This document shows positions 52,865-61,467 of a stretch of 64,000 nucleotides of DNA, one piece after another. The number at the start of each line of letters is the position of its first letter. The first letter of the stretch is position 1. Under the pieces are notes generated by a model. The model was not told the origin of the DNA. It ran no database searches and saw only the letters and a program-made list of their open reading frames with translations. The stretch comes from Flavipsychrobacter sp. (GTDB taxonomy: Bacteria; Bacteroidota; Bacteroidia; Chitinophagales; Chitinophagaceae), in contig JARLGY010000018.1 in the NCBI GenBank assembly GCA_031292525.1, positions 310,001 to 374,000 on the forward strand, written 5' to 3'. Made by a program: the position numbers and the translations under genes.

Positions 52865-53242
52865 CTAATAAGCTAATTCATCAGCAGCGTACACTCCCTG
52901 AAATTTGAAGCATACCAGGTTATTTACTGTAGCACTGGCAGTAGTGGATATTTTATCTTCCACAATTTTATAAGATAAGCTGATATGCACCAATGGAGTA
53001 ATTGCAGGAACTATGAGAGAAATGAATTTGATGTTGCCGCCACGGGAGAGCTTTAATGGCTTAAGTAATACTGTCTCCAAAATTTCCCTCACCATTTGCA
53101 TCGTACATACCCCCGGCAGTACAGGATGACCGGGAAAATGGCCATCGAATATTTTATGGTCAGCGTTCAATACTATAGTTGTATTGATACTGTTACCACT
53201 TATAATGAGCTCCTGTATGGTGTAAAGATCATCCTTCAGCAT
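52865..53242 (-). CDS. Hot-dog fold 3-hydroxyacyl-ACP dehydratase-like protein (FabZ/ApeI type)
   Basis: The 125-residue protein starts MLKDDLYTIQEL, and a longer ORF overlapping the previous gene is rejected. It has the FabZ-type signature FDGHFPGHPVLPGV at about 33-46. The position equivalent to the FabZ catalytic Glu appears to be Gln (GVCTMQMV), so it may be impaired or use another residue. It is the last gene of the nine-gene operon, 8 bases after a ketosynthase-like gene. It would dehydrate the 3-hydroxyacyl chain in polyene formation. Confidence 0.78.
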   Translation of the reverse strand: MLKDDLYTIQELIISGNSINTTIVLNADHKIFDGHFPGHPVLPGVCTMQMVREILETVLLKPLKLSRGGNIKFISLIVPAITPLVHISLSYKIVEDKISTTASATVNNLVCFKFQGVYAADELAY

Positions 53243-53250
53243 GAATAGTT

Positions 53251-54297
53251 CTACTCTTTTGCAACCAGCATTAATGAACAATACTTGTTAAGATAGGTAT
53301 TACAAACGAGTATTCGTTTTACCAAAGGTTGTTTAACAAGAAGTGAGGATGGCACTTTGCCTGCTTTTATGATGCTATATGCCAACCATAAAGCAAATGA
53401 AGATGCGGTAGGATAGTCGCCACATAAATGTTTATAGCTTGCAATAGGTACAGAACTAAAAATAGTCTCTTGTAACGATCTGTAGAGGCTGTCATGTATA
53501 ACATCACCATTCCTGCCATCAATAACTAAATCTACATCTTGCACAGATAGTTTATGAGCTGACAAAAAATCAGATATACGCTCTGGCGTGAGCGCTCCTT
53601 TTTCTGACACATAGAAGGTCTCCATTCCTTCCAGCACAATCTTGTCTTCACATGGGGTTGAAGAAAGCAGAAAAAAGGCAGTTCCCTCTCCACCAATAGT
53701 GCCCTTGGTATTGGTACCGAATAATTCAATATTGCTGCTTTCCTGCTTTTTATATAAATCAAGGCGCGTTAAAATGTGATAGCTGATATCTGTAAGTTCA
53801 TCAGCGCTACCTACCAATATATTATCAGCTTCCTGTTCCTTGATCAACAAAACAGCATCCTGCAGGGCGCTTTCAAAAGAGAAACCATTGTGCACAAACG
53901 TATTATTGTACGCATGGCAGTGCAAAGTGAGGGCTATTTGTGCACTCACAGTATTGTGGGTAGATTGTATGAATGGTGTAGGTGGCAACAGATCTTCATG
54001 TTGCTCTACCATCTTAGTTAAAAAAGTGCCTGTGTCTTCAAGACAACCATATGCTGTACCGGTTATTATGGCGCCAGGCTCTTCTACTTGCGCATCCCTC
54101 AGGCATTTTATAGCCGCTGCTGTGCCCATACGTATGATGCGGCTCATACGTCGTATCAGCTTGGCATCCAGCAGGTCTTTATAGGGTGGCTCTATAACTT
54201 GTAAACGATTGGTGTTATACGTTACCAAATCTTCCAACACATTGTCAAAGCTATGTTGTGGAGAAATTGCAGTGGCCGAATGTATGTATATCTTCAT
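53251..54297 (-). CDS. Ketosynthase-like protein lacking all catalytic residues (chain-length-factor type)
   Basis: The 348-residue thiolase-fold protein aligns with the two ketosynthases beside it, but the active-site Cys segment reads FVHNGFSFESAL (Cys replaced by Gly). HGTGT is replaced by DGRNGD, and the K-x3-GH site reads YKHLCGDYPTA (His replaced by Asp). It is therefore not a condensing enzyme. By analogy with type II polyketide and aryl polyene systems, it probably forms a heterodimer with the ketosynthase encoded one base upstream and sets chain length. The ATG at 54297 is used. Confidence 0.82.
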   Translation of the reverse strand: MKIYIHSATAISPQHSFDNVLEDLVTYNTNRLQVIEPPYKDLLDAKLIRRMSRIIRMGTAAAIKCLRDAQVEEPGAIITGTAYGCLEDTGTFLTKMVEQHEDLLPPTPFIQSTHNTVSAQIALTLHCHAYNNTFVHNGFSFESALQDAVLLIKEQEADNILVGSADELTDISYHILTRLDLYKKQESSNIELFGTNTKGTIGGEGTAFFLLSSTPCEDKIVLEGMETFYVSEKGALTPERISDFLSAHKLSVQDVDLVIDGRNGDVIHDSLYRSLQETIFSSVPIASYKHLCGDYPTASSFALWLAYSIIKAGKVPSSLLVKQPLVKRILVCNTYLNKYCSLMLVAKE

Positions 54298-54298
54298 C

Positions 54299-55510
54299 TT
54301 AAGCCTTTGAAAAAATGAGTGATGTACAATTGCCCCCAAAGCCAAAAGAATTGGACAGCACATGCTGCAGTGGTACATTTTTCACGAAGCTAGTTTCAGG
54401 CATAAGCTGCAGTTCTTTCATAGGCGTCTCAAAACGCAGATTGGGATATACATAGCCATGTTTTACAGATAGTGCAGAGAACACAGCCTCTATACCACCA
54501 CTGGCGCCAAGGGTATGCCCGGTAAAAGACTTGGTAGAACTTACGCGCGGCACGTGCGGGGCAAATAAACGGGTTATAGCAGTACCTTCTGCGTTATCAT
54601 TGTTCTGTGTCCCGGTGCCATGCAGGTTGATATAATCGATATCTGCCGGTTGTAATTTTGCTTTTTTAAGCGCGCCCTGCATAGCCAGGTACGATCCTGT
54701 ACCATCGGGAGATGAGGCGGTCTGGTGGTAAGCATCATTACTGTTATTATAGCCACTAAACCTGCAATATATATGCTGCAATGATGCAGCTACCTTTTCT
54801 GAAACCAGTACCACATATCCTGCACCTTCGCCCAGGTTAAGGCCAGCACGGGTATCATCAAAAGGACGGCAATATTCCTTGTCCAGTATCATCAGGGTAT
54901 TGAACCCATTAAGTGTAAATTTGGTAAGTGCATCTGTACCACCTGCCACCGCCACATCAAGCAGGCCGTGGCGAATGAGCCGCGCAGCATAAAATATGGC
55001 ATTGGCAGATGAGGAACATGCAGTACTAATAGTAGTAACCTGGTCACGCAGGTTTAGTTGTTCGGCTACCATTTCTGTAATACTTCCGCACTCATGGTTA
55101 TTTACATTTCTTAGCCTGCCGGCATCCCTATTTGCAGTAAACGTTTCAAAGAACTGTTCGCTTTTATCCATGCCACCAACTGTATTAGCAGAGATAAAAC
55201 CCGAGCGTAAACCGCGTATGTTTTCAATACCGGCATCAGCAAGTGCTTCACGGGCTGCAATGCAGCTCAGCAGCGCCGTGCGGCTGGCATTTACAGGCAT
55301 GTTTGCCATTGCCGCCAGTTCTTCATTATTATATTTCACCTCAGCAACTGGCAACTCTTTATGCACACTGTTTAGGTAGGTCATCGCCCCCATGCCTGCA
55401 GCGCCATGCTCAAATGATGTAATGCATTCACCCACATTATTACCTATGGCACAAATAATACCTGCACCGGCAACATAAATAGGCGAATCTGTATATTGAC
55501 CGTTAATCAT
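54299..55510 (-). CDS. Beta-ketoacyl-ACP synthase (KAS II/FabF-like)
   Basis: The 403-residue condensing enzyme has an intact triad: Cys165 in STACSSSAN, His in INLHGTGTQNND (about 300), and Lys/His in STKSFTGHTLGASGG (about 333-340). It extends the acyl chain with malonyl-ACP in the aryl polyene/flexirubin type pathway. Its stop codon ends one base before the start of the catalytically dead paralogue, and its start abuts the stop of the preceding gene. Both contacts support a stoichiometric complex. Confidence 0.87.
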   Translation of the reverse strand: MINGQYTDSPIYVAGAGIICAIGNNVGECITSFEHGAAGMGAMTYLNSVHKELPVAEVKYNNEELAAMANMPVNASRTALLSCIAAREALADAGIENIRGLRSGFISANTVGGMDKSEQFFETFTANRDAGRLRNVNNHECGSITEMVAEQLNLRDQVTTISTACSSSANAIFYAARLIRHGLLDVAVAGGTDALTKFTLNGFNTLMILDKEYCRPFDDTRAGLNLGEGAGYVVLVSEKVAASLQHIYCRFSGYNNSNDAYHQTASSPDGTGSYLAMQGALKKAKLQPADIDYINLHGTGTQNNDNAEGTAITRLFAPHVPRVSSTKSFTGHTLGASGGIEAVFSALSVKHGYVYPNLRFETPMKELQLMPETSFVKNVPLQHVLSNSFGFGGNCTSLIFSKA

Positions 55511-56122
55511 TTAATTACTTTCAAACAGTTTTTTCAAATTGGTTTCAGAAAAAGGTATGCCCTCTTTATGCGTTTCTACCAGGAACAAAACAGCCTTGTA
55601 ATCCTCGCCAAATACATCTACCCAACCACAAACACAAACTTCAGCTTTGTGGCCCATCGTTTCACTTACTTGCCTGTACATCATAGCTGCATCAAAATGC
55701 GCTGCAATATAAAAGGTGTTCTCGCCTTTAAAGCCATTTCGTATGCATATCTCTCCAATAACAATATTGGGCAAGGTATATACAAACAACGCAGGGCTCG
55801 CTCCATCTTTCACAGATGCCAGGTATCTCAAATCGCTATCCAGGCTTGCATTCGCATTGGCCAACACCACAGCAATCTGTTCCGGCGCGTAGCTACCCTT
55901 CTCAATGTTATCCTTGAGCAATACTTCTGTAGCCAGCCAACCCAGTTTGCTCAGGTTATCCATTTTATAAAACTTAGGGTACTGTACCTGTAAGTATTTA
56001 TACACCCCCACAACAAATTCATCTATACTAACAGTTTTGCCATCAAAAAGTTGCATGCCATTTTTGGCCACCTTGTTATTGAAGACGGAACACCATGCCG
56101 TGATATATTTTTGCTCAGTCAA
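55511..56122 (-). CDS. Thiolase-fold-like accessory protein of pigment clusters
   Basis: The 203-residue protein contains segments reminiscent of the N-terminal half of a ketosynthase (IAVVLANANASLDSDLRYL, ALFVYTLPNIVIGEICIRNGFKGENTFYI) but no catalytic Cys, and it ends where the active site would lie. Similar small proteins occur in Bacteroidota flexirubin clusters. Role unknown; possibly a structural partner of the condensing enzymes. The start codon is TTG at 56122: an in-frame stop lies close upstream and no ATG precedes. Its stop is immediately followed by the next ATG. Confidence 0.75.
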   Translation of the reverse strand: MTEQKYITAWCSVFNNKVAKNGMQLFDGKTVSIDEFVVGVYKYLQVQYPKFYKMDNLSKLGWLATEVLLKDNIEKGSYAPEQIAVVLANANASLDSDLRYLASVKDGASPALFVYTLPNIVIGEICIRNGFKGENTFYIAAHFDAAMMYRQVSETMGHKAEVCVCGWVDVFGEDYKAVLFLVETHKEGIPFSETNLKKLFESN

Positions 56123-56133
56123 ATCAGTTTCTA

Positions 56134-57279
56134 TTATTTACCAAATACTAATGCCGCATTGCACCCTCCAAAACCTGATGCAGTTTTTAAACCATTTTCC
56201 AATGGCCCCTTAAACATTTCAGCACTTACATTCAATGGTTTTGACACTCCTGAATTTTGAAACCCGGGAGTAGGAAGTATTATACCTTCTTTAAGACTAT
56301 GCAGCGAAACAACAGTTTCAATAAGCCCAGCGGCACCCAGGGTATGCCCATAATATCCCTTCAGGCTGTTTACCGGTATTGTTTGCATACCCGCAATATT
56401 AATTGCGTTTGCTTCCATCTCATCGTTATACATAGTAGCAGTACCATGTGCCGAAATAAAACTGATGTCAGAATATGTAAGATCAGCCTCTGCCAATGCT
56501 TCATTAATGGCCCATGCAAGTTCTTCACCTGTGCGCGATGGCCCCGATATATGGTTGGCATCATTACTAATGGCTCCGCCCAATATTTTTAGATTGTCCC
56601 TGTTATTAGCTACGGTTGATAACACCACCGTTGCAGCACCTTCACCCAGGTTAATGCCTTTCCTGTCTTTATCAAAAGGTTTACACAGTTCATCACTGAG
56701 CGCCTGAAAGGATCCGAATCCTGACAATACAAATTTCGAAATAACATCTGCACCGACTACAATTGCATGATCATAATCGCGCGACTGCAATAAACGCATG
56801 CCCGTAATAATGGCCACAACACCAGATATACATGCATTGGAGACAATTATTGGTGTATGCACAAATCCAAAATGCTGAGCCACTAACCCGGCCGATGTAT
56901 GCAACGCTATGCGTTGATATAACCCAGTGTTATGTGTTTCTGTTTCCAGTAAACTTATATTGCCTTTAGTAGATGATATAATAAGGATAGTACGCTCACT
57001 GCTTACAATTTCTGGCAATTCCTTTACAGAATCTGTTATAGATGCAATAAGCAATTGTTCAAACTTTGTATAGTCACCCTCCTGTTCCAAAAAAGTATGT
57101 GATTGTGAAAAGAGTGAAGCCGAAAATGTATCTGGTAATATATTGGTGTCTATATACTGCTGCACACCACTCTCACCACTTTTTAGATGCCGCATGTTTT
57201 CTGCAGTCGTACTGCCGATAGGCGATAGTATATTATCAGCTATCACAAATACACCCTTATGTAGTTGCTGCCCATCCAT
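56134..57279 (-). CDS. Beta-ketoacyl-ACP synthase, second copy
   Basis: The 381-residue KAS has its catalytic Cys150 in IVSNACISG, His in ISAHGTATMYND and Lys/His in LKGYYGHTLGAAG. All three residues are present. It differs clearly from the other ketosynthase, so the two may handle priming/early and late elongation. The ATG at 57279 shares its A with the stop of the upstream dehydratase gene (TAATG). A longer ORF is rejected. Confidence 0.85.
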   Translation of the reverse strand: MDGQQLHKGVFVIADNILSPIGSTTAENMRHLKSGESGVQQYIDTNILPDTFSASLFSQSHTFLEQEGDYTKFEQLLIASITDSVKELPEIVSSERTILIISSTKGNISLLETETHNTGLYQRIALHTSAGLVAQHFGFVHTPIIVSNACISGVVAIITGMRLLQSRDYDHAIVVGADVISKFVLSGFGSFQALSDELCKPFDKDRKGINLGEGAATVVLSTVANNRDNLKILGGAISNDANHISGPSRTGEELAWAINEALAEADLTYSDISFISAHGTATMYNDEMEANAINIAGMQTIPVNSLKGYYGHTLGAAGLIETVVSLHSLKEGIILPTPGFQNSGVSKPLNVSAEMFKGPLENGLKTASGFGGCNAALVFGK

Positions 57280-57713
57280 TACACTGCACTGTTTTGAGTA
57301 AACACCCTCATTTCGCACGAAGCTATTTGCACCTCGTTACACTTTATACTCCCGGTTATTACCAACACATCAAATACCCTGCTGGCAACCCTTACCTCTG
57401 TTACCAACCTGTCACCAACTTTAGGAAAACTGATTATCTCAAAATTCTTTACAGCACCAATATAGCCCACAGTTACAGGTCTGTTATTTACTGCTGCATT
57501 ATAACCTGCTCCGGCAGCAGCCGTTTGCGCTATGTGTTCCAGCAACCCCGCCTCATTAAACTTTCCGTCCTCAACAAAAATATTATCAGCCGTTATCGTT
57601 AACGTGCATTTCGAACTTTCTGCGTCTGCATACAACAGAGTATCCACCATAACGAATGGTGGTCTTTGCGGCAAAAGTGCTACAACATCTGATATAGGCA
57701 ATGTAAGATCCAT
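57279..57713 (-). CDS. Hot-dog fold dehydratase (ApeP/FabZ-like)
   Basis: The 144-residue protein has the ApeP-type opening ISDVVALLPQRPPFVMVDTLL and the catalytic-helix segment FNEAGLLEHIAQTAAAGAG, with Glu/His positioned as in hot-dog dehydratases. It would remove water from 3-hydroxyacyl-ACP to leave the conjugated double bond. It is joined on both sides by TAATG overlaps (with fabG above and a ketosynthase below), showing tight coupling. Confidence 0.82.
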   Translation of the reverse strand: MDLTLPISDVVALLPQRPPFVMVDTLLYADAESSKCTLTITADNIFVEDGKFNEAGLLEHIAQTAAAGAGYNAAVNNRPVTVGYIGAVKNFEIISFPKVGDRLVTEVRVASRVFDVLVITGSIKCNEVQIASCEMRVFTQNSAV

Positions 57714-58441
57714 TATGTGTATAACCCTCCGTTTACAGACAATACCTGCCCGGTTATATAAGCTGCCTCAGGTGCAGCCAGGCAACCTACAGCATATGCT
57801 ACCTCAGCAGGCAATCCGAAACGCTTAAGCGGTATCAGTGTTTTTAATTCTTTTTCATCCAAGCCAGCGGTCATGTCTGTTTTTATAAAACCGGGCGCTA
57901 CAGCATTTACAGTAATACCCTGCCTGCCAACTTCTTGCGCAAGCGCTTTGGTAGCGCCTATAACACCTGCCTTAGCCGCAGAGTAATTAGTCTGTCCAGC
58001 CATACCCTTAATGCCAGAAAGAGAGACAACATTTATTATCCTCCCGTATCTGTTCAGCATCATGCTGTTCAGCACCAATCGGGTAGTATAGAAAAAACTA
58101 TTCAGATTGGTATTCATCACACCATTCCATTGCTCGTCCGTCATCCAGGCCAGCAAACTATCGTCACGTATTCCTGCGTTGTTTACCAGCACTTCTATCT
58201 GCCGGTCGGTATTCGTTTCTAACCAGCCACCCAAAATTTGCTGTACGGCTTCCTTGTCCGCAACGTCAAATTTCAGCAATTCAGCACTGCCGCCATTGCT
58301 TGTTATTTCTTGCAGTACATTATTTGCTTCAACATCATTTTTACGGTAATTGATAAGCACATGATATCCCATGGCCATCATTTTCATGCATATGGCCTTG
58401 CCTATCCCCCTCGATCCACCGGTTACCAATGCGCACTTCAT
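57713..58441 (-). CDS. fabG: 3-oxoacyl-ACP reductase (FabG-like)
   Basis: The 242-residue SDR has TGGSRGIGKA, NNAGI, catalytic Ser in VSLSGIKG and Tyr-x3-Lys in NYSAAKAG, with the C-terminal APEAAYITGQVLSVNGG that marks FabG. It reduces the 3-oxo intermediate with NADPH. It overlaps the ammonia-lyase gene (ATGA) and the dehydratase gene (TAATG). Because it lies in the operon, it is probably the pathway-dedicated copy rather than the housekeeping one. Confidence 0.88.
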   Translation of the reverse strand: MKCALVTGGSRGIGKAICMKMMAMGYHVLINYRKNDVEANNVLQEITSNGGSAELLKFDVADKEAVQQILGGWLETNTDRQIEVLVNNAGIRDDSLLAWMTDEQWNGVMNTNLNSFFYTTRLVLNSMMLNRYGRIINVVSLSGIKGMAGQTNYSAAKAGVIGATKALAQEVGRQGITVNAVAPGFIKTDMTAGLDEKELKTLIPLKRFGLPAEVAYAVGCLAAPEAAYITGQVLSVNGGLYT

Positions 58442-59988
58442 AGATCTTGCGGAATAATATTTTCAGCTGTTTCCAAATATTTTTTCACGTTGGTTATGTC
58501 CTTGTACTTAGGCATGTCTTCCACAAATTTTGGAAATATCTTGCGTACTTCATTGTATACGTCTACAGATATTGGAGCTAAGTATTCTGTGCACTGCAAG
58601 TAATCTATGGCCTGCATGGTTGCCATCATCTGTATCGCCAGCACCTCAAAAGAATTGTCAATTACTTTCTTGGTCATGAGCGCAGCATTGCAGCCCATGC
58701 TTACTATGTCCTGGTTATCGTTATTATTAGGTATACTATGCACATACATAGGGAATGACAAAGTTTGATTTTCAGCTACGGTGGATGTAGCAGTAAACTG
58801 CACACCCTGCATACCAAAATTCAATCCCAGCACACCCAGGTTCAGGAATGGCGGAAATTTCTCGTTTAGTTTATTATTAAGCAGGTAGTTCAGTTGTCTT
58901 TCAGACAGCATAGATAACTTGGTAATAGCTATCTTCAACTTATCCATCTCAAGGGATACATAGTCGCCATGAAAATTGCCACCATGGTAAATGTTTTTAT
59001 TTTCATGATCCACTACCGGGTTATCATTCACTGAGTTCAGTTCATCTACTACTACACCTGCTGCATATTCTATAGTATCGTAGATCGGCCCCAGCACCTG
59101 GGTCACGCAACGTAGTGAGTAATACTCCTGCACTTTGTCCTCAAATACTTCTCTGTCCAAATTGTCAGGATTGTAGAGATGGTCGGCACGCTGCCGTATC
59201 ATTCCACTGCCTTTCAAAATGCGGCGCATCATAGCTGCAACTTTGTTTTGGCCTTTATGGTGTTTCACTGCATTCAGCTCGTAAGAAAAATGATCGCTGT
59301 AAGCAGATACCACCTCATTTATCATTGCAGATAGCACTACCGACCAGTGCAGCAATTTGCGGGCACGCACAATATTCATCATCCCTATACCCGTCATAGC
59401 CGATGTACCATTGATGAGTGCCAGCCCTTCCCTTATATATATGCTCAAAGGCTTGAGTTGATACCTGCTCAATATTTCAGCCGTGGGGTAAACAGCGCCT
59501 TTATACATCACTTCGCCCTCACCTATCAATACCAACGCCAAGTGGGCCAATTGCACCAGGTCTCCGCTGGCCCCAACTCCACCATGCTCATAAATACACG
59601 GAGTTATATCATTGTTGATGAGTTCTTTCAGCAGTTCAAGCACATCAGTGTGTACGCCACTGCGCGCCTGCATAAAACTATTCAGCCGGGCTATCATCAG
59701 CGCTTTTACCATCTGGGGTTGCATCAGGTTACCACTGCCCGATGCATGACTGCGTATCAGGTTATACTGCAACTGCAGCAAATTTGCATCTTCAACCTTG
59801 TATTGCGCCATAGGCCCAAAACCCGTATTGATGCCGTATATAAGTTTGTTGGAAGAAAACTCTTTTAAGAAATTATGGCTGGCATCTACCTTTTCAACGG
59901 CAGCGCCATGCAATGCGATCTTTTGTTGTTTAAAAACCAGTTCAGCAAAATCTTCAACCGACAGTGTGCTTTGTCCAATTACGATCAT
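58438..59988 (-). CDS. Aromatic amino acid ammonia-lyase (HAL/PAL/TAL family)
   Basis: The 516-residue enzyme has the MIO-forming tripeptide Ala140-Ser141-Gly142 in GGVGASGDLVQLAHL, catalytic Tyr51 in LIYGINTGFG, and the selectivity pair Ser80-His81 (NLIRSHASGSG). In related pigment clusters a tyrosine or phenylalanine ammonia-lyase makes the cinnamate-type starter. The Ser-His pair is more like histidine ammonia-lyases, so the substrate is uncertain. The ATG at 59988 is used, because the ORF opens two codons earlier with TTG. There are no histidine-utilisation genes nearby, and the operon context favours starter synthesis. Confidence 0.87.
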   Translation of the reverse strand: MIVIGQSTLSVEDFAELVFKQQKIALHGAAVEKVDASHNFLKEFSSNKLIYGINTGFGPMAQYKVEDANLLQLQYNLIRSHASGSGNLMQPQMVKALMIARLNSFMQARSGVHTDVLELLKELINNDITPCIYEHGGVGASGDLVQLAHLALVLIGEGEVMYKGAVYPTAEILSRYQLKPLSIYIREGLALINGTSAMTGIGMMNIVRARKLLHWSVVLSAMINEVVSAYSDHFSYELNAVKHHKGQNKVAAMMRRILKGSGMIRQRADHLYNPDNLDREVFEDKVQEYYSLRCVTQVLGPIYDTIEYAAGVVVDELNSVNDNPVVDHENKNIYHGGNFHGDYVSLEMDKLKIAITKLSMLSERQLNYLLNNKLNEKFPPFLNLGVLGLNFGMQGVQFTATSTVAENQTLSFPMYVHSIPNNNDNQDIVSMGCNAALMTKKVIDNSFEVLAIQMMATMQAIDYLQCTEYLAPISVDVYNEVRKIFPKFVEDMPKYKDITNVKKYLETAENIIPQDL

Positions 59989-60092
59989 GGGCAAATAAAT
60001 ATTTTTATTGCAAGTATTAACGAGGGGTAAATGTATTAATTAAAGTGCTTAACCCGTAACATCACTAAAATTACGCCAACTTATTGCCGCTA

Positions 60093-61367
60093 TTAATTTT
60101 TAGCCCGTTTATCCAAAAATTTAACGGCTTTGCGTGCGTTTTCAGGAAACTGCATTTTTTGCATGTCTGCAGCAGCTATGTATTTTATATACGGACTCAC
60201 CCGCAACCTGGCTTGCAGGTAGGCTCTTATACTGCGGTCGCAATCCTCGCTTTCATCGGCAGGTACTATATATATCAGCACTTCATCCAGCCCAACCTCA
60301 TTCGCATACACTTCTACCACATACTCTTTTATTTCATCCCGTTCATTCAGTATGTCAAACAATGCAGGGGGGTACAGCGTTGTTCCTTTAAATTTTATCA
60401 TCTGCTGCTTGCGCCCAAGTATAGGCGACAACCTCCAGGTTTTTCTTCCACAAGTACAGGGCTCATCAAAATACATACAGATATCACCCGTCTTATAGCG
60501 CAGCAGGGGCATACCTTCTACTCCAAGGGTTGTAATGGTGAGCTCGCCAGGGGTATGCGACGGCACCTGCTTATCATTTTCGTCCAGCAGTTCTATTACC
60601 AGCAGTTCATCAAAATGATGCCCACCCATGCCTGCATTACATTCTGTAAAAGCTGTTTGCATTTCGGTTGAGGCATAGGTAGAATACAATTGAATAGCCC
60701 ATGCATCCATAATTTTCTTACCCAGTATATTCAGCGACAAATCAGCGTTCCTGATATTTTCACCAATACAAATTGCTTTTTTTACAGATGATGCATTGAT
60801 GTCAATACCATTTTCACCGGCATACTTTATTAGTTTAAGAATAAAGGAGGGCACCACTATAATAGTGGTGGGTTTCAGCCGTTCTATAGTTTCCCATTGC
60901 AGCGATGGCACACCCGGCCCCAGCCTTATAACCCCGGCCCCAAGCATCCTCAGCCCTGAATAGTAGGCAATACCTGCCATAAACTGCCGGTCCAGCGTCA
61001 GCATCAACTGGTAAATATCGTCAGCCGACCCATCAGCCGTTACAAACGAATTATATTCATTATAAGCCAGCCGTTGCAGGTCGCGCTCTGTAAGTGCAAT
61101 AGTTACAGGTGCACCCAGTGTGCCCGATGTGGCTGCATACTCTACTACATCGCGCTGGGGCACACACAAAAAGGCACTATTATATCGCTGCACATCTTCC
61201 TTGCTCGTGGGCGGAATAGCCACTAGGTCAGCCACAGTATGGATGGTCGATACGTCAATATGATGCGTTTCAAACAGCGCTTTGTAATAGAGCGAATGCA
61301 CCGATACATATTGCAGCAGCGATTGTAGCGATTGGGCTTTATATTCCGTTATTCTTTTTCCTGTCAT
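60093..61367 (-). CDS. Adenylate-forming aryl-CoA/ACP ligase (phenylacetate-CoA ligase-like)
   Basis: The 424-residue AMP-binding enzyme has the PaaK-like pattern: EYAATSGTLGAPVTIALT (ATP loop) at about 92-109, LYSTYASTEMQTAFTEC at about 230-246, LLRYKTGDICMYFDEPCTCGRKTWRLSPILGRKQQ at about 283-318, and a short C-terminal domain with a Lys in PENARKAVKF. It would activate the aryl starter made by the ammonia-lyase and load it onto CoA or a carrier protein. It is the first gene of the operon, with a perfect -7 element above. Confidence 0.85.
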   Translation of the reverse strand: MTGKRITEYKAQSLQSLLQYVSVHSLYYKALFETHHIDVSTIHTVADLVAIPPTSKEDVQRYNSAFLCVPQRDVVEYAATSGTLGAPVTIALTERDLQRLAYNEYNSFVTADGSADDIYQLMLTLDRQFMAGIAYYSGLRMLGAGVIRLGPGVPSLQWETIERLKPTTIIVVPSFILKLIKYAGENGIDINASSVKKAICIGENIRNADLSLNILGKKIMDAWAIQLYSTYASTEMQTAFTECNAGMGGHHFDELLVIELLDENDKQVPSHTPGELTITTLGVEGMPLLRYKTGDICMYFDEPCTCGRKTWRLSPILGRKQQMIKFKGTTLYPPALFDILNERDEIKEYVVEVYANEVGLDEVLIYIVPADESEDCDRSIRAYLQARLRVSPYIKYIAAADMQKMQFPENARKAVKFLDKRAKN

Positions 61368-61395
61368 GTCCTTTGCAAATATTCAAAGCTGCAAT

Positions 61396-61403
61396 CAAAA
61401 TTA
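61396..61403 (-). promoter_or_regulatory. -7 element of the pigment-type operon (TAATTTTG on minus strand)
   Basis: The plus strand reads CAAAATTA. This is an exact TAnnTTTG match 28 bases before the ligase ATG, the first gene of the nine-gene run. Confidence 0.5.
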
Positions 61404-61443
61404 GCAAATGAAGACTCAATGAACACAATATACAGGGAATCCT

Positions 61444-61451
61444 TATATTTG
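61444..61451 (+). promoter_or_regulatory. -7 element of the antitoxin-like gene (TATATTTG)
   Basis: This is an exact TAnnTTTG match 16 bases before the ATG at 61468, predicting a leader of about 10 bases. Confidence 0.45.
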
Positions 61452-61467
61452 TTATGAACCTTTATAT

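Noticed and set aside
53251-53281. Longer start for the terminal FabZ-like gene overlapping the ketosynthase-like gene
   Set aside because: The extra 13 residues are unlike the family, and the ATG at 53242 gives normal operon spacing.
58438-59988. Histidine utilisation gene hutH
   Set aside because: No hutU, hutI or hutG is present, and the gene is embedded by ATGA overlap in an operon of ketosynthases, FabG and dehydratases. The substrate question is kept as a finding.
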